This document shows positions 23,363 to 31,438 of a DNA stretch of 31,570 nt, in pieces (position 1 is the stretch's first letter; the number at the start of each line of letters is the position of its first letter). Origin of the DNA: JAOAIV01 sp038849555 (GTDB taxonomy: Archaea > Thermoproteota > Bathyarchaeia > Bathyarchaeales > Bathycorpusculaceae); the NCBI GenBank assembly GCA_038849555.1, contig JAWCMT010000017.1, positions 1 through 31,570 on the forward strand, given 5' to 3'. The notes beneath the pieces were generated by a model that searched no databases, was not told where the DNA came from, and saw nothing but the letters and a program-made list of their open reading frames with translations. Made by a program: the position numbers and the translations under genes.

Positions 23363-23872
23363 ATGTCACGTGTACCCCTACCATACACTCAGAAAGTGCT
23401 TGACTTATTCAGAAACCCTAAGAACTTGGGCAAGATGGATGACGCCAATGTCGTCGCTGTAGCGGGCAATCCCGCCTGCGGAGACATGATAACCTTCTAC
23501 ATGAAAATCAACGAGCAGGAGATTGTGGAAAAAGCTACTTTTGAAAGCTATGGCTGCGCCGCCAACATTGCAACCGCAAGCATAGTCACTGAAATGATAA
23601 AGGGCATGCATCTTGAAAACATCTGGAAGGACATAACTTGGCAGAGAGTAACTGAGGAAGTAGGCGGCCTGCCAAGCGTCAAATTCCACTGCGGTGTCCT
23701 AGCCGTAGGCGCCGTCAAGCGGGCAATCCGCAAATATTACGAGCAGAAAGGCGTGGTGCCAGTCTGGCTGCCTAAAGAATTAACTTTCGAGGAAAAGCAG
23801 GCGCTAGAAGAGGAAGAACTCGCCGAACGCTTATCCAGAAGACTGCGCACAACGGAGGAAAAACAATCCTAG
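23363..23872 (+). CDS. iscU: Fe-S cluster scaffold IscU/NifU-like
   Basis: Scaffold on which Fe-S clusters are built. 169 aa: C39 in GNPACGD with D41, C65 in SYGCAANIA, and H109-C110 in KFHCGVLA, all classical ligands. A Glu-rich tail of about 30 residues (EEKQALEEEELAERL) extends beyond the normal IscU end and could be a helical docking element. ATG 23363 comes one base after the iscS stop, with AGGAG at the end of iscS. Its own tail contains the ribosome site (GGAGGA, 23854-23859) for the following sufS-like gene, and the two overlap by seven bases. Confidence 0.95.
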   Translation: MSRVPLPYTQKVLDLFRNPKNLGKMDDANVVAVAGNPACGDMITFYMKINEQEIVEKATFESYGCAANIATASIVTEMIKGMHLENIWKDITWQRVTEEVGGLPSVKFHCGVLAVGAVKRAIRKYYEQKGVVPVWLPKELTFEEKQALEEEELAERLSRRLRTTEEKQS

Positions 23873-25104
23873 ACCCATACAAAATCCGCGAAGACTTCCC
23901 TATCCTAAAGAGGAAGATAAACGGAAACCCGCTGATTTATTTTGACAACGCCGCGACAACGCAGAAGCCACTCCAAGTAATAGACGCCCTACGAGAATAC
24001 TATGAGAGCCACAATGCCAACGTCCACCGAGCCGTGCATACGCTTTCGCAGGAAGCCACCGAAATGTATGAAAACGCCAGAAGAGAAATCGCCAACTTCA
24101 TAAACGCACGTGACACAGCAGAAGTAGTTTTCACACGAGGCACCACCGAAGCCATCAACCTAGTCGCCTACGCATGGGGTCTCCACAACCTGAAAAAAAG
24201 CGACGAAGTGCTACTGTCGCTTATGGAGCACCACAGCAACTTAGTGCCATGGGAGCTAATCGCGAAAATAACCGGCTGCACAGTAAGATACGTTAACGTA
24301 AACTCTGACGGTACGCTGGACTACACTGATTTAGAAAACAAAATCTCAAGCAAAACCAAGCTCGCCAGCTTCAGCCACATCTCAAACGTCAGCGGCGTAA
24401 TCAACGATATAAAGCGCATCGCTAAACTCGCCCACGAAAACGGCGCGCTCGTGCTCGTAGACGCAGCCCAATCTGTGCCGCACATGCCCGTGGACGTTAG
24501 AGACCTAGGCGCTGACTTCCTTGCCTTTTCGGGGCATAAAATGCTGGGGCCAACAGGCACAGGCGCGCTGTACGCTAAGCGGCATCTGCTCGAGGCTATG
24601 GAGCCATTCCACGGAGGCGGCGAAATGATACGGGAAGTAGTCTACAACCAGAAAATAGGCCGCTGCAGCATAGACTGGAATGAGCCGCCATGGAAATTCG
24701 AGGCGGGAACACCCAACATAGGCGGCAACATAGCGCTTTCAGAGGCAGTCAAATACCTCAAGCGGATAGGCATGGAGAAGGTGCTGGCGCACGAGAAAAT
24801 GCTGACCGAATACGCCATAAAAACGCTTCAGGGCTGTTGCAGCAAACTTGAGCTTTACGGCACCACCGACGCCAAGCTGAAATGCGGCATAATTCCCTTC
24901 GGCATAAAGGGTTTATCATCGCATGATGTAGCGCTTTTACTTGACAATTACGGAGTCATGATACGCAGCGGCTACCACTGCGCGCAGCCTCTGCATCAAA
25001 CGCTTAAGCTGCAATCCTCCGCTCGCGCAAGCTTCTACATCTACAACACACGCGAAGAAATCGATCGCCTCGCAGAAATCTTAAGGGAGATCGAACAGCT
25101 CTAA
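23866..25104 (+). CDS. sufS: Cysteine desulfurase SufS (canonical), non-standard start codon
   Basis: PLP enzyme taking sulfur from cysteine. 412 aa from 23866. Conserved from the first residues (DPYKIREDFPILKRKINGNP then FDNAATTQKP). PLP lysine K225 in FSGHKMLGPTG, active C372 in RSGYHCAQPL, SHISNVSG and DAAQSVPH all canonical. No ATG, GTG or TTG exists in frame between the upstream stop (23773) and GTG 24034, which would delete essential N-terminal sequence. GGAGGA at 23854-23859 lies six bases before ATC 23866, just where the family's initiator Met belongs. So either ATC is used, or a C-for-G change has altered an ATG. It overlaps the iscU end, implying coupling. Confidence 0.92.
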   Translation: MLDPYKIREDFPILKRKINGNPLIYFDNAATTQKPLQVIDALREYYESHNANVHRAVHTLSQEATEMYENARREIANFINARDTAEVVFTRGTTEAINLVAYAWGLHNLKKSDEVLLSLMEHHSNLVPWELIAKITGCTVRYVNVNSDGTLDYTDLENKISSKTKLASFSHISNVSGVINDIKRIAKLAHENGALVLVDAAQSVPHMPVDVRDLGADFLAFSGHKMLGPTGTGALYAKRHLLEAMEPFHGGGEMIREVVYNQKIGRCSIDWNEPPWKFEAGTPNIGGNIALSEAVKYLKRIGMEKVLAHEKMLTEYAIKTLQGCCSKLELYGTTDAKLKCGIIPFGIKGLSSHDVALLLDNYGVMIRSGYHCAQPLHQTLKLQSSARASFYIYNTREEIDRLAEILREIEQL

Positions 25105-25373
25105 TGCCAACGGTTGAAGATTACGTGGCGAGAATTGAAGAAACATGCGGTGAAGAAAAAAGCGCCATAGTCACCCTCAAATACAACAAGAAAGACGAGG
25201 CGCTAGCTAAAATCCGCGGCAAAGCACAGCTAAAAAGCTCACTTTCAGGCATCATCTTCGAATTCGCCTTTCGCGATGTGACATTCCGCGCGTTTCCCAG
25301 CGGCAAAATCATCTTTAAAGGCATCAAAAACAAAGAGCAACTTCAAGAAATTTTAGCGGCCTTGCTCCTTTAG
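25104..25373 (+). CDS. Unknown 89-aa protein of the Fe-S operon
   Basis: Starts at ATG 25104 sharing its A with the sufS stop (TAATG), so it is translated together with the Fe-S genes. Predicted order: helix (EDYVARIEETC), Lys-rich loop, three strands (SGIIFEFAFRDVTFRAFPSGKIIFKGI), helix (KEQLQEILAALLL). The strand piece FPSGKIIFKG followed by a helix recalls one repeat of the TATA-binding-protein fold, but this is weak. It has one Cys (C15). Possible Fe-S assembly accessory factor by context alone. Confidence 0.75.
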   Translation: MPTVEDYVARIEETCGEEKSAIVTLKYNKKDEALAKIRGKAQLKSSLSGIIFEFAFRDVTFRAFPSGKIIFKGIKNKEQLQEILAALLL

Positions 25374-25396
25374 CAAAGTAACAGCCATTTGCAAGT

Positions 25397-26917
25397 CTAA
25401 ACAGCAGAATTTTTTCGCTTAACTTCGCCTAGTACAGCCTTCGGCAACTGCCGCGCTTCTTTATCGATGGCCATTAGCACTGCAAGGTAAACTGCGCCGC
25501 CTATGGCAGTCCAAGCCAAAGTTGTTGATATTTTATTTGTATAGGGCAAAAGCGATAACACAGCGCCCATGGCAGCGGAAGCCAACGCATACTTTGCTAT
25601 GCTCTTCCATGGTATTGTAATCTTGATCATGCTGCGAACCATAGCAACCAGAATTAGGAACATGAGGAACCGCGCCGCGGCGTTGATGGCGCAGACGGAA
25701 AAAGCCGCTAAAAACGGCTGATGAAACGCGTAAGTGGTCAAAACGAAATAGGTCGACGGAATCGTTATAGCAAAATGCAAGTAAGAAAGCGAATAAAGCA
25801 AGAATAATTTGCTTCGCACCATTGACTTGAAGGACAAGCGCTCGCGATCAACTGTTTCAACGCCTACGACGACAGAGCTATAAATGCTGGACACAACCGA
25901 AACAAGCGAATCCAACGCCAAAACTACGAGAACAAGCTCCGCGCCTGGATACAACGCAGTAGTTTCAGTTCTTAATAAAACTATGTATGAGCTTGAAAGG
26001 GCTATGGCGCCAACACTCATTGGAAGCGCAAACATCAACACTGACTTCAAAGAAGTGGTTATATCCTCACTTTTTCCATCCGCCAAAAGCTTTGGATAAA
26101 GCGCATAAGATATGGCACCAGAATACGTGATAACGTTTGCAATCTGCAGTGCTGCATAGTATATGTCCATGCTGCCGTAGCCTCCGTAGTAAAATAGCAT
26201 GATAAAAACGAAATTTGCAATTACGCCGCCTACAACGCTGTATATGACGAGTACTGAGCCTTTAAGCCACTCTTTTAAATAGCCCAATTGCATGGGCTGC
26301 TTCCACTGGTCGGCAAGAAGCCATGCATAAAAGGTTGCTTGCGCGGCTAGCGCAATGATGGTGGCCACTACCGCGCCTAGAAGAGGCTGTCCCAACTGGA
26401 TAATTATCACGTAGCCCACAATCACCCTGAACAACTGCTGTAAGATCAAGCCGTAACCCATATACTGTGGCGCGCGCGCTTGAATACACGGCTCAAAAAG
26501 CCCAATTAAATATGCCTCGATAATCTGAACTGACACGATTAGATAAAATGGCAAGTATGCCTCTGGATGGGCTACACCTGCTTCCGCAAGGAGAGACGGA
26601 AGCATAATGGGGATAATTATGAGGTATGCGGTTGTAGCTATTAAGGAAAAAATCAAATTTATTGTAAGCCCGGTTTTGGCTGCGCCTTCCTTTTCTCTTG
26701 CGACGCAGCGCATGACCCAGAAGGGCACGACGCCGGCCATCAGCGTGAAGTATGGGATAAGGGTGTTGATGTTTCCCCAGATGGCGTATTCAGGGCTTTC
26801 CGCCGCAATTGACCGACCAAGCATGAATTGAAAAATAAGCCCCGTGGCAACGCTGAGTAGTTTTGCAGCGAATATAACGTAACCCGAGTATTGCAACCTG
26901 ATTTCTTTTTTTGGCAA
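25397..26917 (-). CDS. Polysaccharide flippase-like membrane protein (MOP superfamily)
   Basis: 506 aa with about 14 hydrophobic helices and short charged loops; opens with YSGYVIFAAKLLSVATGLIFQFMLGR, the usual start of Wzx/RfbX-type flippases that move lipid-linked oligosaccharides across the membrane. The likely cargo is the lipid-linked glycan used by AglB or a cell-surface glycan, by inference. The start is TTG at 26917 with GGGTGA just upstream. No other sugar-biosynthesis genes sit beside it. Confidence 0.82.
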   Translation of the reverse strand: MPKKEIRLQYSGYVIFAAKLLSVATGLIFQFMLGRSIAAESPEYAIWGNINTLIPYFTLMAGVVPFWVMRCVAREKEGAAKTGLTINLIFSLIATTAYLIIIPIMLPSLLAEAGVAHPEAYLPFYLIVSVQIIEAYLIGLFEPCIQARAPQYMGYGLILQQLFRVIVGYVIIIQLGQPLLGAVVATIIALAAQATFYAWLLADQWKQPMQLGYLKEWLKGSVLVIYSVVGGVIANFVFIMLFYYGGYGSMDIYYAALQIANVITYSGAISYALYPKLLADGKSEDITTSLKSVLMFALPMSVGAIALSSSYIVLLRTETTALYPGAELVLVVLALDSLVSVVSSIYSSVVVGVETVDRERLSFKSMVRSKLFLLYSLSYLHFAITIPSTYFVLTTYAFHQPFLAAFSVCAINAAARFLMFLILVAMVRSMIKITIPWKSIAKYALASAAMGAVLSLLPYTNKISTTLAWTAIGGAVYLAVLMAIDKEARQLPKAVLGEVKRKNSAV

Positions 26918-27048
26918 ATCGTCACCCTTTTTTTCAATTCGTTTGATTGCACGTGAATCTAGTATTTAATTTTGTGTGTTGCGTCTTTTCTGCCGCCAAG
27001 TGTGCGTGCAAATAATAAACGTGGTTTTCAAGCTGTTTTTTAAAAGGG

Positions 27049-27330
27049 TTATTTCAAAAAGCTACGGAGAATCGCTTTTGCTTCGGCGATGTGCATATTC
27101 TTTATGGCTAAACGCTTCTGTCTCGAGGTTAATCCCGAAACTATTTCGACATCACTGTGGAAAAGCCTTGAAAGTTCCTTTATGAGCTCCTTGTTTACCT
27201 TGCCCTTTACGGGCTCTTCCGTGCAGAGGACTGTAATCTCATCGCCCTCAAGATTGACGCTGAACCGCGGCTGGTTTGGCTTGACAAAAACTTCGATGAG
27301 CGTGCCCTCTTTTGTTTCAATGAGCTTCAT
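27049..27330 (-). CDS. DUF167 (YggU/UPF0235) family protein
   Basis: 93 aa. Typical sequence: VFVKPNQPRFSV, the TEEPVKGKVNKELIKELSRLF helix and VEIVSGLTSRQKRLAIKN, matching the family (usual VxPxaxrn... P..G.AN..l...la, and GxxSrxK). Function not established. The start is chosen at 27330, where ATGA overlaps the topoisomerase stop; an ATG at 27342 is also in frame. Coupled to the topoisomerase. Confidence 0.88.
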   Translation of the reverse strand: MKLIETKEGTLIEVFVKPNQPRFSVNLEGDEITVLCTEEPVKGKVNKELIKELSRLFHSDVEIVSGLTSRQKRLAIKNMHIAEAKAILRSFLK

Positions 27331-28982
27331 GTAGTTGCGCACTCGGTTTCGGCTTTATCCCGTTTGCGCTGTAGCGCCCAACTGAACTTTTTACGCAATG
27401 TGGCGGGATAAAACTTTTCCAAGTCAAAATTAACTTTCCGCGCCCACTCCACGTAAGCCATTGGATTAATGTAAGACTTAAGCGACGTCCCCAAGTTGTA
27501 CTCTTTCGTAAGCCTTGTCAAATCCAGATCCAAGCGTGCTTTTTCTATGCGTGTTTCAAGCGCCGCGGTTTTCTTACCTTCCGCTTTCTTCTGCGCCAGC
27601 TGCGCCTCCATCTCCTTGAGCTTGGCTTCTTTTTTGGCTAGGCGCTCATCAAAGTTGGGTGGAATCTTGCGCTTGTGATTAGCCACTTCAGCCACTTTCA
27701 AATTAGCCATTTTCGCATAAAATTTTTTAATGTACTCGGGATCTTCTTTTTTCACGCCACTTTTAGCCAGTTCCTCGCGCAGCGTTTTCGTGCATCTCCA
27801 AGTGCGGAATACTTTGGCGGTTAACCCAGGCATCTTCTCAGAGAGAAAGCGGGAAACCTTCTTGGAATCTACGCCTTCAAACAAGTACTCTTTGCATGTT
27901 TTCATGCATTCGCTGATGTTTCTGATGACTGACGGTGGCGCTTTCATGCTTTTTATCCAGCGTACGGAGTCTTTGCCTAAAAAGTCAAAGTGCAGGGTGT
28001 CGCCTTCGATTTTGATGTGCTCTGGCCTAAGCGTAATTGCGCCTACCGTGTCGGCTTCATCAGGGTCTTTTTCGTCGCCTACCCTCATGTTTGGGCCCAA
28101 GATAAGCCAGCAGACCGTGGCAATCTTCCTTCTCTTTTCATCTTTAGAATCAAGATTTTTGAGTATATGCTCCTCGATTTTGCTTATTTGCTTGCCCAGA
28201 GTCTCGGCCTTTTTGAATTTCTCTTTTTCGCGGTTCTGTTTAAGAAACGCGGAGTCGCTGAACCAGACGTACTTGATTTTTCCCGTGAGTTTGTCTTCCC
28301 ACTTTGCCAAGTACATTTTATCTGGTTCCCACACGATGGCTTTCCAGTTTCCCGGTGGCCTTGGGCTGTCAGGAGAGAGGTTCAAGATTATGTCCTCTTC
28401 ACGTGGCCCCTCTTTCCATCTGCCACGCTGGGGGTGATCGCCTCGTCCTGCGAAGAGGCATGAGGGCTCGGCGGTCCAGTTGGCGATTTCCAGTTTTTGC
28501 CCGTCAACCTCGGCGAAGCCATAATAGGCTTTCAGTTTCTCTCTTATCGCTTTTCGTTCAGCGGCTTTCTGCTTTTTCTCAGCAGGAGTCATTGTCTCCT
28601 TGAGGAGCTTCTCTTGTTTCACAAAATCCAAAATTTCAGTAAAATCAATATCCTGATGGATCGCAGAATCAGGGTTACCAATGTCTTTTCCATCCGAATT
28701 CTCTATTTTCTGCAAATATTCTGCGGCGAAACCCGCTAAAAACTGCATGGAAGGATTTTCATGTTGCAGCTGCTCCAAAAATTCGCGCATAAAATTTCTC
28801 ATGAAAACCTTGTCTGGCGGCGACAAAGCAGACTGCCGTTTCTTTATCCATGCAATAGCCATCTGCTCGCTTTTCGGCGTGAGCTTTACCGCTTGACCTC
28901 TAATTTTGACGCTAAAGCCTTTGTAGTCATATTGTGGAACGTATATTCCGTTATGCTTTAGGCTTTTCATATTGTGTTTCAT
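27327..28982 (-). CDS. DNA topoisomerase IB (eukaryotic type)
   Basis: Relaxes supercoils by nicking one strand through a 3'-phosphotyrosine. 551 aa: N-terminal Lys-rich region, the core DNA-binding domain (WKEGPREEDIILNLSPDSPRPPGNW like the human WW-EP motif region), then the catalytic domain with R300 (MRVGDEK, DEADTVG), K337 (FLGKDSVRW), R393 (VFRTWR), H436 (VANHKR) and active Tyr504 (LKSYINP). A charged helical linker (about 445-490, KKEAKLKEMEAQLAQKKAEGKK) precedes the C-terminal domain, as in the human enzyme. All five catalytic residues are present. ATG 28982 follows AGAGGT. In archaea this enzyme is known from Thaumarchaeota and allied lineages. Confidence 0.95.
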   Translation of the reverse strand: MKHNMKSLKHNGIYVPQYDYKGFSVKIRGQAVKLTPKSEQMAIAWIKKRQSALSPPDKVFMRNFMREFLEQLQHENPSMQFLAGFAAEYLQKIENSDGKDIGNPDSAIHQDIDFTEILDFVKQEKLLKETMTPAEKKQKAAERKAIREKLKAYYGFAEVDGQKLEIANWTAEPSCLFAGRGDHPQRGRWKEGPREEDIILNLSPDSPRPPGNWKAIVWEPDKMYLAKWEDKLTGKIKYVWFSDSAFLKQNREKEKFKKAETLGKQISKIEEHILKNLDSKDEKRRKIATVCWLILGPNMRVGDEKDPDEADTVGAITLRPEHIKIEGDTLHFDFLGKDSVRWIKSMKAPPSVIRNISECMKTCKEYLFEGVDSKKVSRFLSEKMPGLTAKVFRTWRCTKTLREELAKSGVKKEDPEYIKKFYAKMANLKVAEVANHKRKIPPNFDERLAKKEAKLKEMEAQLAQKKAEGKKTAALETRIEKARLDLDLTRLTKEYNLGTSLKSYINPMAYVEWARKVNFDLEKFYPATLRKKFSWALQRKRDKAETECATT

Positions 28983-29108
28983 TAAGCAAACCTCTTAGAG
29001 TATTTGGAAACCTCATTTTGCCACAGGACTTTCCGCTTTTTGTGGTTTTACAAGAGATGGCTTCTTTTTCAGTCTTTTTTGTTGCTTAAAAATGTTACAT
29101 ACCACGCG

Positions 29109-29522
29109 CTATAAATCAGCGTCGAAATTTTTAGAAGCTCTTACTTGCTGAAGCCGCCTATAGAGTTTTTCCACAATTTCCCTTTCCACGTAACCCTTAT
29201 GCGGCCGGAAGCCGCCTGAGAAGCCGCCTGGAATGTGCAGAAGCTCGTGGATAAGAGTTTTCTCTTTTTCTTCTTTGGACATTTTGTCGTAAATCTCTGA
29301 TATCACCTCAATCGTGTAAGATGGCGGGAGGTTCAGAACGTCTTGCCAGAGTTTTCCTAAACCATGGATGCGGGCGATTGTGCGTTTGGCTTTAGAGCCT
29401 TTGCTTCGGACACAGAAGACGAATTGCGGCACGACATGGTGAAGGTTTAGCGCAGCGGCAATCGCGTCTACCTGCTTTTTTACGTCTGGAGCGGCATAGT
29501 ATTTTATGGGCATATTTCTCAT
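29109..29522 (-). CDS. Putative zinc metallopeptidase
   Basis: About 137 aa. Carries HELLHIPGGFSGGFRPHKG, an HExxH zinc motif with a further His 13 residues on, as in a family of small archaeal and phage predicted metallopeptidases. A conserved-looking central part (QFVFCVRSKGSKAKRTIARIHGLGKLWQ) precedes it. The start is at ATG 29522 (MRNMPIKYY); ATG 29513 is possible and a longer form to 29576 is less likely because TATA-like sequence falls there. Cytoplasmic; substrate unknown. Confidence 0.82.
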   Translation of the reverse strand: MRNMPIKYYAAPDVKKQVDAIAAALNLHHVVPQFVFCVRSKGSKAKRTIARIHGLGKLWQDVLNLPPSYTIEVISEIYDKMSKEEKEKTLIHELLHIPGGFSGGFRPHKGYVEREIVEKLYRRLQQVRASKNFDADL

Positions 29523-29664
29523 CTTCAAGTTTAATAGGTGAATTATCCCTTTTAAGTTAAAAAGGTTACAACTCACCCTTTAGCTAATTCGGCGGCTTGG
29601 CTAAGAACCCTTTTATCTTCAGTTTGACTTAGTATTTTTCGCCGGATGATGAGAAGGCATTAGC

Positions 29665-29748
29665 TTGACCGTTGCGGATGAAAGTTCAGAGTTACTCGGA
29701 CGGCAATTAGCCAACGCGACCGCGGCATCCGATGCGGGTAAACAGTAA
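29665..29748 (+). CDS. Possible 27-aa micro-ORF
   Basis: TTG start at 29665 with GAGAAGG (29651-29657) before it and a TATA-like CTTTTATC at 29610 that would start a transcript near 29641. The peptide is acidic-amphipathic (TVADESSELLGRQLANATAA then SDAGKQ), with balanced codon use unlike the AT-rich flanks. It ends next to the TATA box of the radical-SAM gene. Possibly real, possibly chance. Confidence 0.3.
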   Translation: MTVADESSELLGRQLANATAASDAGKQ

Positions 29749-29759
29749 TTTTTAATAGG
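29749..29759 (+). promoter_or_regulatory. TATA-like box for the radical-SAM gene
   Basis: TTTTTAATAGG, predicting a start near 29781 and a leader of about 28 bases that contains AAGGGAGA before ATG 29809. The same TTTTAATAGG form precedes the queT-like gene. Confidence 0.45.
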
Positions 29760-29808
29760 CTTGGAAAACATTCTTTTTCACTATTTGTATGGAATATGAA
29801 GGGAGAAT

Positions 29809-31398
29809 ATGAGGACAAGTTCAGGCGCTAAAATTGTGCTTACCGCTTCAGCAACGGAAATGAGCGACTTTTTCAATAACCCTTTCATGGCTTTTTCCGC
29901 CGGCTTCGCTTTAGGGCCTATCCCGCTTAGCGTCGCCAGAAAATCGCTTTATCCGCCAGTGCCGCGTTGTCCCGATGGCAGAGCCAAGTATGCACCTTAC
30001 GGTTTGCGAAAAGTTGAAGCCATGCTTCTGGAAAACGGGTTCTCCGAGTCCGATGTAGTTGTAGTGCATCCTTTTGATTTAGAGGATTTTGTGGGACCAA
30101 ACACAAAGGTTGTCGGCATTTCTTCGATGGATCCCACAGGCATGGGTTACGTCAGCAAGACCTATTCCTCGGTTATCGGCGGCGGCGAATCAATGAACGC
30201 TACAGAGTTCCGAAAGCTTGTGACCCACTCAAGCATCAAAAAGTTCAAGCCGAAAGTGATTGTTGGCGGTTTTGGTTCTTGGCAGCTGGAGCGCAAGCAG
30301 ATGACTGACAAATACGGCGTGGACTGCGTCGTCATCGGCGGAAACCCTAACGTTATAGTTGAAGTTTTTAAGAAGGCGGTAAACGGAGAACCGCTTCAGC
30401 GTGTAGTTCGCGCCGACGAGAGCATGAACGACTGGGATTATGGAACCATGCCGTTGGTTAAGCATGCCGCCGTTCACGGTGAAGTGGAAATCTCCAAGGG
30501 CTGTGGCCGCAACTGCCAATTCTGCACGCCTACCATGCAGACCCGCGTGGATGTGCCGCTGGACCGCGTTATGCAAGAAGTTGAGGTGACCACAAGAGAA
30601 GGCAGCGACCACATAACTTTGATTACGGAAGACATTTTTCTGTATGGCGCTAAAAGCAAAAGTTTCATCCCCAACAGAGAGGCAGTGGTGAAGCTGGTAA
30701 AAACCGTTGGAGATCACCCAGCTGTCAAAAGCATCCAAATCTCTCACATGTCTTTGGCGCCTGTAGTTAATAACCCTCAGATGATTAAGGAATTAGCTGA
30801 AATACTAATTGAGCATAGTTGGTATTCGCTTGGCAGTAAACCCATAGTCACCGCTGAGACAGGCATAGAAACGGGCAGCGTTCGGCTTATGCGGAAGTAT
30901 ATGGCGGGCAAAATGCTGCCGTACAAGCCTGAGCAGTGGCAGGAAATTGTTACCAGCGCTTTCGGAATATTAAACGATAACGAGTGGTGTCCACTGGCGA
31001 CTTTGATAATTGGGTTGCCAGATGAGAAGGAAGAAGACGTCTTAGCCACACTTGAGCTCATGGATAAACTTAAAGATTGCAAGGCGTTTTATGTGCCGCT
31101 GTTTTTCGTGCCTCTAGAGAATTGTATGCTGATGAATAAGAAGGGTGCGGAGCTTGATTCGCTGACGAGAGCAAGATGGGATTTCTTCATCCGCTGCTGG
31201 GAATACAACATTAGAATTTGGAAACCTACCTTCCTAGAAAACCGCGTACGCGATCCAATGCTCTATAAGTTCATAAACAACGTGTTCATTCCAAGCTTCG
31301 GCAAACTGGCAGGCATCTATTACGGCTGGACACGGAGCGAGCAACTGAAAGAAGCTTTCTGGCGATTAAGCCAACCTCAAATAACAGCAACCGCATAG
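29809..31398 (+). CDS. Radical-SAM protein with probable B12-binding domain
   Basis: 529 aa. N-terminal Rossmann-like region (about 60-200: VVVVHPFDLEDF, TKVVGISSMDPTGMGY, PKVIVGGFGSWQLE, DCVVIGGN) typical of cobalamin-binding radical-SAM enzymes, without the DxHxxG histidine, then the radical-SAM core with C232-GRN-C236-QF-C239 binding the 4Fe-4S cluster, ending near SLTRARW, and a C-terminal extension. Class B enzymes use B12 for methylations, ring closures and C-C bond formation; the GDGT ring synthases of Sulfolobus and bacteriochlorophyll and hopanoid enzymes are examples. The product cannot be fixed from sequence. Strong AAGGGAG before ATG 29809. Confidence 0.88.
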   Translation: MRTSSGAKIVLTASATEMSDFFNNPFMAFSAGFALGPIPLSVARKSLYPPVPRCPDGRAKYAPYGLRKVEAMLLENGFSESDVVVVHPFDLEDFVGPNTKVVGISSMDPTGMGYVSKTYSSVIGGGESMNATEFRKLVTHSSIKKFKPKVIVGGFGSWQLERKQMTDKYGVDCVVIGGNPNVIVEVFKKAVNGEPLQRVVRADESMNDWDYGTMPLVKHAAVHGEVEISKGCGRNCQFCTPTMQTRVDVPLDRVMQEVEVTTREGSDHITLITEDIFLYGAKSKSFIPNREAVVKLVKTVGDHPAVKSIQISHMSLAPVVNNPQMIKELAEILIEHSWYSLGSKPIVTAETGIETGSVRLMRKYMAGKMLPYKPEQWQEIVTSAFGILNDNEWCPLATLIIGLPDEKEEDVLATLELMDKLKDCKAFYVPLFFVPLENCMLMNKKGAELDSLTRARWDFFIRCWEYNIRIWKPTFLENRVRDPMLYKFINNVFIPSFGKLAGIYYGWTRSEQLKEAFWRLSQPQITATA

Positions 31399-31438
31399 CT
31401 TACAAAATGCGCCAGCAGCGCCAGCTAAGACTGCGGCT

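Noticed and set aside
24034..25104. GTG 24034 as the sufS start
   Set aside because: It would remove FDNAATTQKP and other essential conserved N-terminal sequence that is clearly encoded upstream in the same frame.
27730..28437. Long plus-strand open frame opposite topoisomerase IB (235 codons)
   Set aside because: It lies antisense to a gene with all catalytic residues, has no ribosome site and a low-complexity Ser/Phe/Leu composition typical of antisense shadows.
29641..29712. C/D-box RNA-like element (GATGATGA, later GGATGAAA, with GCCG/CGGC ends)
   Set aside because: No CUGA D or D' boxes at the right places; the stretch is better read as a micro-ORF with its leader.
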